From assembly GCA_020744425.1 (NCBI GenBank), contig JAGMUV010000007.1:2294001-2358000 (forward strand): 64,000 nt of DNA. Direction: 5' to 3'. Below, piece by piece: positions 60,543 to 64,000 of this stretch. The notes under the pieces are model-generated. The model was not told where the DNA came from. It ran no database searches and was given only the letters and a program-made list of their open reading frames with translations. Origin of the DNA: Dactylonectria macrodidyma (taxonomy: Eukaryota > Ascomycota > Sordariomycetes > Hypocreales > Nectriaceae). Every line of letters begins with the position of its first letter. Within the stretch, counting starts at the first letter, position 1. The position numbers were made by a program, and so were the translations under genes.

Positions 60543-61028
60543 GGCGAGACAACTTTGTACCTGCCTAACTACGTAGACACAACACTCACTAGAATTGAAG
60601 CATTATTACTCTGTCCATCACTAGATCAAACAGTTTGCGGACTCTGGGATATCGAAAAACTGTATCTTTGAAACCTCTGTGACTCGGATTTTTCTTCTCC
60701 GCTCCATCTTACACTATTACTTAACAATAAACAGTCCGCTTGCACTTGATGTACTCTCTCTTCTCTCTTGGTTCAAAACCAAGGCCAAGCTCATCTTTTG
60801 TTTTGCTCCAACAGCTACCTAATGTTGCTTCATTCCTCAGAATAGACAATCTCGGCTGTACCAAGTCCACTCGATAAACTTGCTTATAGCCCCCCAGAAA
60901 TACAAACAAAAACATGCCGAAAACTTCAATGCTCTGCAACGCCCGCAATGCTCCTTGTTCCTTCCTTACCTGTCTATAGCAGCACCCAGCGGATGCATCT
61001 AATACACCTCCTTAATTTGTCCTCCGCA
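60369..61028. other. Intergenic between Nup2 and gamma-tubulin
   Basis: 660 nt between two genes in the same orientation. It holds the gamma-tubulin promoter with the G27 run and the Nup2 3' flank. The palindrome CTTGG-TTCAAAA-CCAAG lies at 60767-60783. Confidence 0.6.
60518..60544. repeat. Poly-G run (27 G)
   Basis: Twenty-seven consecutive G on the plus strand, directly after a short T run. It lies 150 nt upstream of the gamma-tubulin start codon. Long G runs are rare in fungal genomes and can form quadruplexes or vary in length. Confidence 0.85.
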
Positions 61029-64000
61029 TTACTTGCCATTGAGTGCCTTATGCTTCTCAAGTGCCTCTGCCAGCTCCTTAGCCAGATCCTTCGTCTTGAC
61101 CTGGACCATCCACGTCTCCAGACCATCTCCCGTCTCGTTCGAAGTAGTCATCTTGACATACTTCTCTTCCGCCTTATATGACATGTTCGGCAGAACCATT
61201 CTGTTCAATGCTACGTTGCCACGAGGCTCCGCTCGCAGAAGTAGCCGCACCGCATTCGTTTCCTTGTGCTTCAACAGCCTGAGCGGCCCCACGCCCCGAA
61301 TCGACCACGGGCTCTTCGACTTGGGCTTGTCATCCGACTTCTCCGTAGCCGGCACAAATTTCAACACCTTGGCTCGCACATCGTGCAGGATCTCCTCGTC
61401 TGCCTCGAGCCCGTCCGTCAAGCTGATTTGCTCGTGCTTCTCCCCCTCCTCGTCGTTGCCGCCGGTGGCTCCCTGGGCTGGTGCGGATGGTTCCGGGGTC
61501 CCTCCAGCAGGTGTCGTGGCCAGGCTGGAGCCTCCTCCAAGACTGAACGGTGTGTCTACGTCCGTCGCTTTAGCGGGAGGATTTTCCGGCGCGGAAAAGG
61601 AGACTTACTTGTCCCGGTGGTAGAGGCCCCACCAGCTGGCGGCTGGAGGTTGCCAAAGGCCGGCGCTGGTTGATTGGATCCAGTAAATGTACCGCTTGAA
61701 GGCTGAGACGATGCGCCGGTGAAGTTGAAGCCTGGAGCTCCTCCGGTAGGAGCACCACCAAACATGGACGGCGTGCTGCTGGTTTGGTTCCCTCCAAAGG
61801 CAGGTGCCGGCGCGCTGGTGCTGGTACCCCCAAACTGGAATGGGCTGGACGTAGAACCACTGGCGGCTGGAGCCGTGCCGCTGCCAAAGTTGAACATGCC
61901 TCCTGGGGCCGAGGTCGATGCCGAGCCAAAGGCAGGCGTACTTCCACTGTTTCCAGAGGCGAATGGGTTGTTAAATCCAGTTGTCGACGAACCGAAGCTG
62001 AATCCTACGTTCGAAGACGAGCCCGCACCGCTGGCTGGCGTTGAAGAGGCACCGCCAAAGATGGGAGCAGAAGGGGTGCTTGATGCAGCTCCAAAGCTGA
62101 ATATGGGGGCCGCCGAAGCCGCGCCGGCGTCTCCGCCGTTGAACGCCCTCTTGACTGGGGAAGGGCCATCCTGCTTCATTGGGCTCCCTTCAAACGCAGG
62201 AGCAGACGATGAGGGTGACATTGGCACGCCGAAGAGAGGCTTGGATGCAGGCTCCGAAGCTCCGTTAGGCTTACTGGTAGCAGCTGAACCTCCGGCAAAA
62301 CTGAAGATTGGAGCAGCAGAAGAATCAGTCTTGGGGGTAGAAGCTTCGGTAGAGCCAGCGGCGCCAAACAAGGGCTTAGTCGCTGGAGCTGATGAAGCAC
62401 CTCCAAATATGTTGCTTGTGGTTGGGGTCGCGGTGCTGGTCGGCTTAGCCCCAAACAGAGAACCTGTGGCCGTGGAACCGGTGCCAGTTGGCTTGGCTCC
62501 GAAAAGGGAGCCAGTAGCTGCGGCATCAGTGCTGTTGGGGGTAGCGCTGGAACCGCCGAACAAAGAGCTAGCACTGGGAGCACCGACGGGCTTCGCGGCC
62601 TCGGCAGGCTTCGCTCCGAAGAGCGAAGAAGATTGCAGCACAGGAGCCGTAGGGGTAGATGCGGCCTCTGTTGGCTTGCTGATGGAGCCAAACAGGTTGG
62701 CGGCGGGCGTCGCCGACTTGTCATCTGATTTGGGAGCTCCGAACAAATTAGAGATAGGCTTGGCAGGCTCGGCCGGCTTGGGGGCATCCGCCGCGGGCTT
62801 CGGCTGGAAGAGGGAGGACCCGACACTAGATTGTGTGGCCGGAGCCTTGGCCTCGAACAAGGACTTCTTCGGGGCTTCGTCATTTTCCTTATCAGATTCG
62901 CCTCCAGACTTGTCTTTGTCCGTGATAGCCTCCAAAGATACCTTCTCAGCAGCTTTCGGTGCTCCAAAAATGCTGGAGGTAGTAGGAGGCTTAGAACCAA
63001 ACACGGAGCTGGATGATGCGGGTGTGCCATTGCCGAATAGGGAGGCGGGCTGAGTTGAGGAAGCCGTAGGCGCAAACTTGATCGGCGTGGTGCTTGGGTT
63101 CCAGGTCTGGTCGACGGGTTTAGGGACTGCCTTTTCAGAGGGAGCTGCTTCAGGCTCAGGCCTATCGTCTAACCGCACTGGCTGACCCTCACTATTCTTG
63201 GTTACACGATCAAACAGACTTCGACCAGGTGTGCTCTCCCTGGTTCCAGGAGCACTGGACTCGCCAGCCACAGGAGCGCTGGTGGGAGCGGGCTTGTTGC
63301 CAAAGAGGGTCGACCCGATCTGAGACGCCGTGTCAGCGCCACTGGCGGCCGCGCTTGGCTCATCACTCTGTCCAGTCTCCTGGCTCTGCTCGGCGTCGGA
63401 GTCGGTCTCGCTCTCTGCATCAGCATCCACACCACTGTTCTTGGCTGAGCTGGCATCGGAGAGGTATCCGAAAATGTTGCCGCTGCCCTGGGCAGTACCG
63501 GGCTGGAGATGTTGGAAGACGGAACGGGCCAGACCACTGCCGCCGCCGTTGGTCTTATTCGGGGCAAAAGGGTTCGGCTTAGCGGCTGGGGTGGTGTCCG
63601 CAGTCTTGGAAGCAGCCTTCACCGGGGAACCAGCAGGCGTAGACGACTTGTTCGCAATCTTTTCAAAGAGAGACTTCGCCGCTGAAGGAGTAGACTTTTG
63701 CATCTTGGAAGGCTGGCTTTCAACCTCCTCGCTGACTGATGCCTTCCTCTTGTTCTTGTTGTTGAGCGCGGGCGTGGAAGTGGGGCCTGATTGCTCCTCC
63801 TCGTCCATTTCCGCAGCTCGTCGCTTGTTTTTGGTAGCGGCCAGGCTGGCATCCTTTGATAGGTCTTCATCAGCCTTGCGTTTCTTTGATGAAGTGGCCT
63901 TTGTTGGAGTTGGTGCGGCATCCTCCTCCTCCTCAGGGTCAGGTAGACCGTGCTCTCGTCGCCATCTCTTGAGGACGTCTTTGGAGGGCTTGACGTTATG
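61029..64000 (-). CDS. nup2: Nucleoporin Nup2 with RanBP1 domain (5' end outside window)
   Basis: Two exons visible on the minus strand: 64000-61609 (open to the window edge) and 61555-61029, joined by a 53-nt GTAAGT...TAG intron, for 972 visible residues. The visible N-terminal part is Lys/Arg and Glu-rich (LKRWRREHGLPDPEEEE, SSKKRKADEDL, KNKRRAAEM), suiting importin binding and nuclear localisation. The middle carries many FG-type repeats (SLFGAKP, SIFGAPK, PIFSFGA, PAFG). The last 130 residues are a Ran-binding domain: EEILHDVRAKVLKF, SPWSIRGVGPLRLLKHKE, RLLLRAEP and NMSY. This order is that of Nup2/Nup50, mobile nucleoporins that help cargo release at the nuclear basket. In Aspergillus, Nup2 also moves to chromatin at mitosis. 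The true start lies beyond 64000. Confidence 0.93.

Noticed and set aside
60767..60783. tRNA T-arm-like hairpin CTTGG-TTCAAAA-CCAAG
   Set aside because: Stem and loop lengths fit a T arm, but no matching acceptor strand, D arm or anticodon arm is found at the required distance.
61719..63053. 444-codon plus-strand open frame opposite Nup2
   Set aside because: It is the antisense shadow of the FG-repeat region. Repetitive GC-rich codons on the minus strand remove stops on the other strand, and the RanBP1 domain and splice sites support the minus strand.

Overview
The window is nuclear DNA of a filamentous ascomycete (Pezizomycotina), most likely a Sordariomycete. The signs are short GT-AG introns of 57 to 413 nt, an NsdD/SUB-1-type GATA factor, a GNA-2-like (group II) G-protein alpha subunit and several widely conserved ascomycete housekeeping genes. 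Overall composition looks moderately GC-rich even between genes. I see no AT-rich blocks of the kind RIP leaves, no recognisable transposon, no CRISPR array and no convincing tRNA or rRNA gene. Exon joins were worked out by hand from splice sites, reading frame and family similarity.

Layout. At 0-8.3 kb lie a WKF-domain nucleolar-type protein (+), a PHYHD1-like dioxygenase (-), a claudin-like four-helix membrane protein (-, 3 exons), an omega-amidase/NIT2 nitrilase (+) and spermidine synthase (-, 5 exons). A 5.85-kb stretch with no recognised gene separates spermidine synthase from a divergent G-alpha gene (+, 5 exons, 14.2-15.5 kb). At 17.4-20.0 kb lie MYG1 (+) and the endosulfine Igo1 (-). 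After another empty 5.6 kb comes glutamate-cysteine ligase (+, 6 exons, 25.6-28.1 kb). An 8.1-kb gap separates the converging 3' ends of that gene and nsdD (-, 4 exons, 36.3-37.9 kb). The 20.5 kb upstream of nsdD holds no recognisable gene. The right end has gamma-tubulin (-, 7 exons) and the nucleoporin Nup2 (-), which runs off the window edge.

There is no operon-like or metabolic cluster; each gene has its own promoter. Several products act in nutrient, stress and cell-division control: G-alpha, Igo1/PP2A, polyamine and glutathione synthesis, gamma-tubulin, Nup2 and NsdD. This is probably coincidental neighbourhood.

About two thirds of the window is non-coding. The most unusual property is this set of long, non-AT-rich gene deserts next to regulatory genes, above all the 20 kb in front of nsdD. 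The deserts contain pyrimidine-rich promoter-like tracts with no recognised gene, a recurring motif GTAC[AG]AAGTA, and several inverted and simple repeats. At gene starts I found a 37-codon upstream ORF before glutamate-cysteine ligase, a 5-codon upstream ORF before nsdD, and an open in-frame extension of 236 codons before the G-alpha start.
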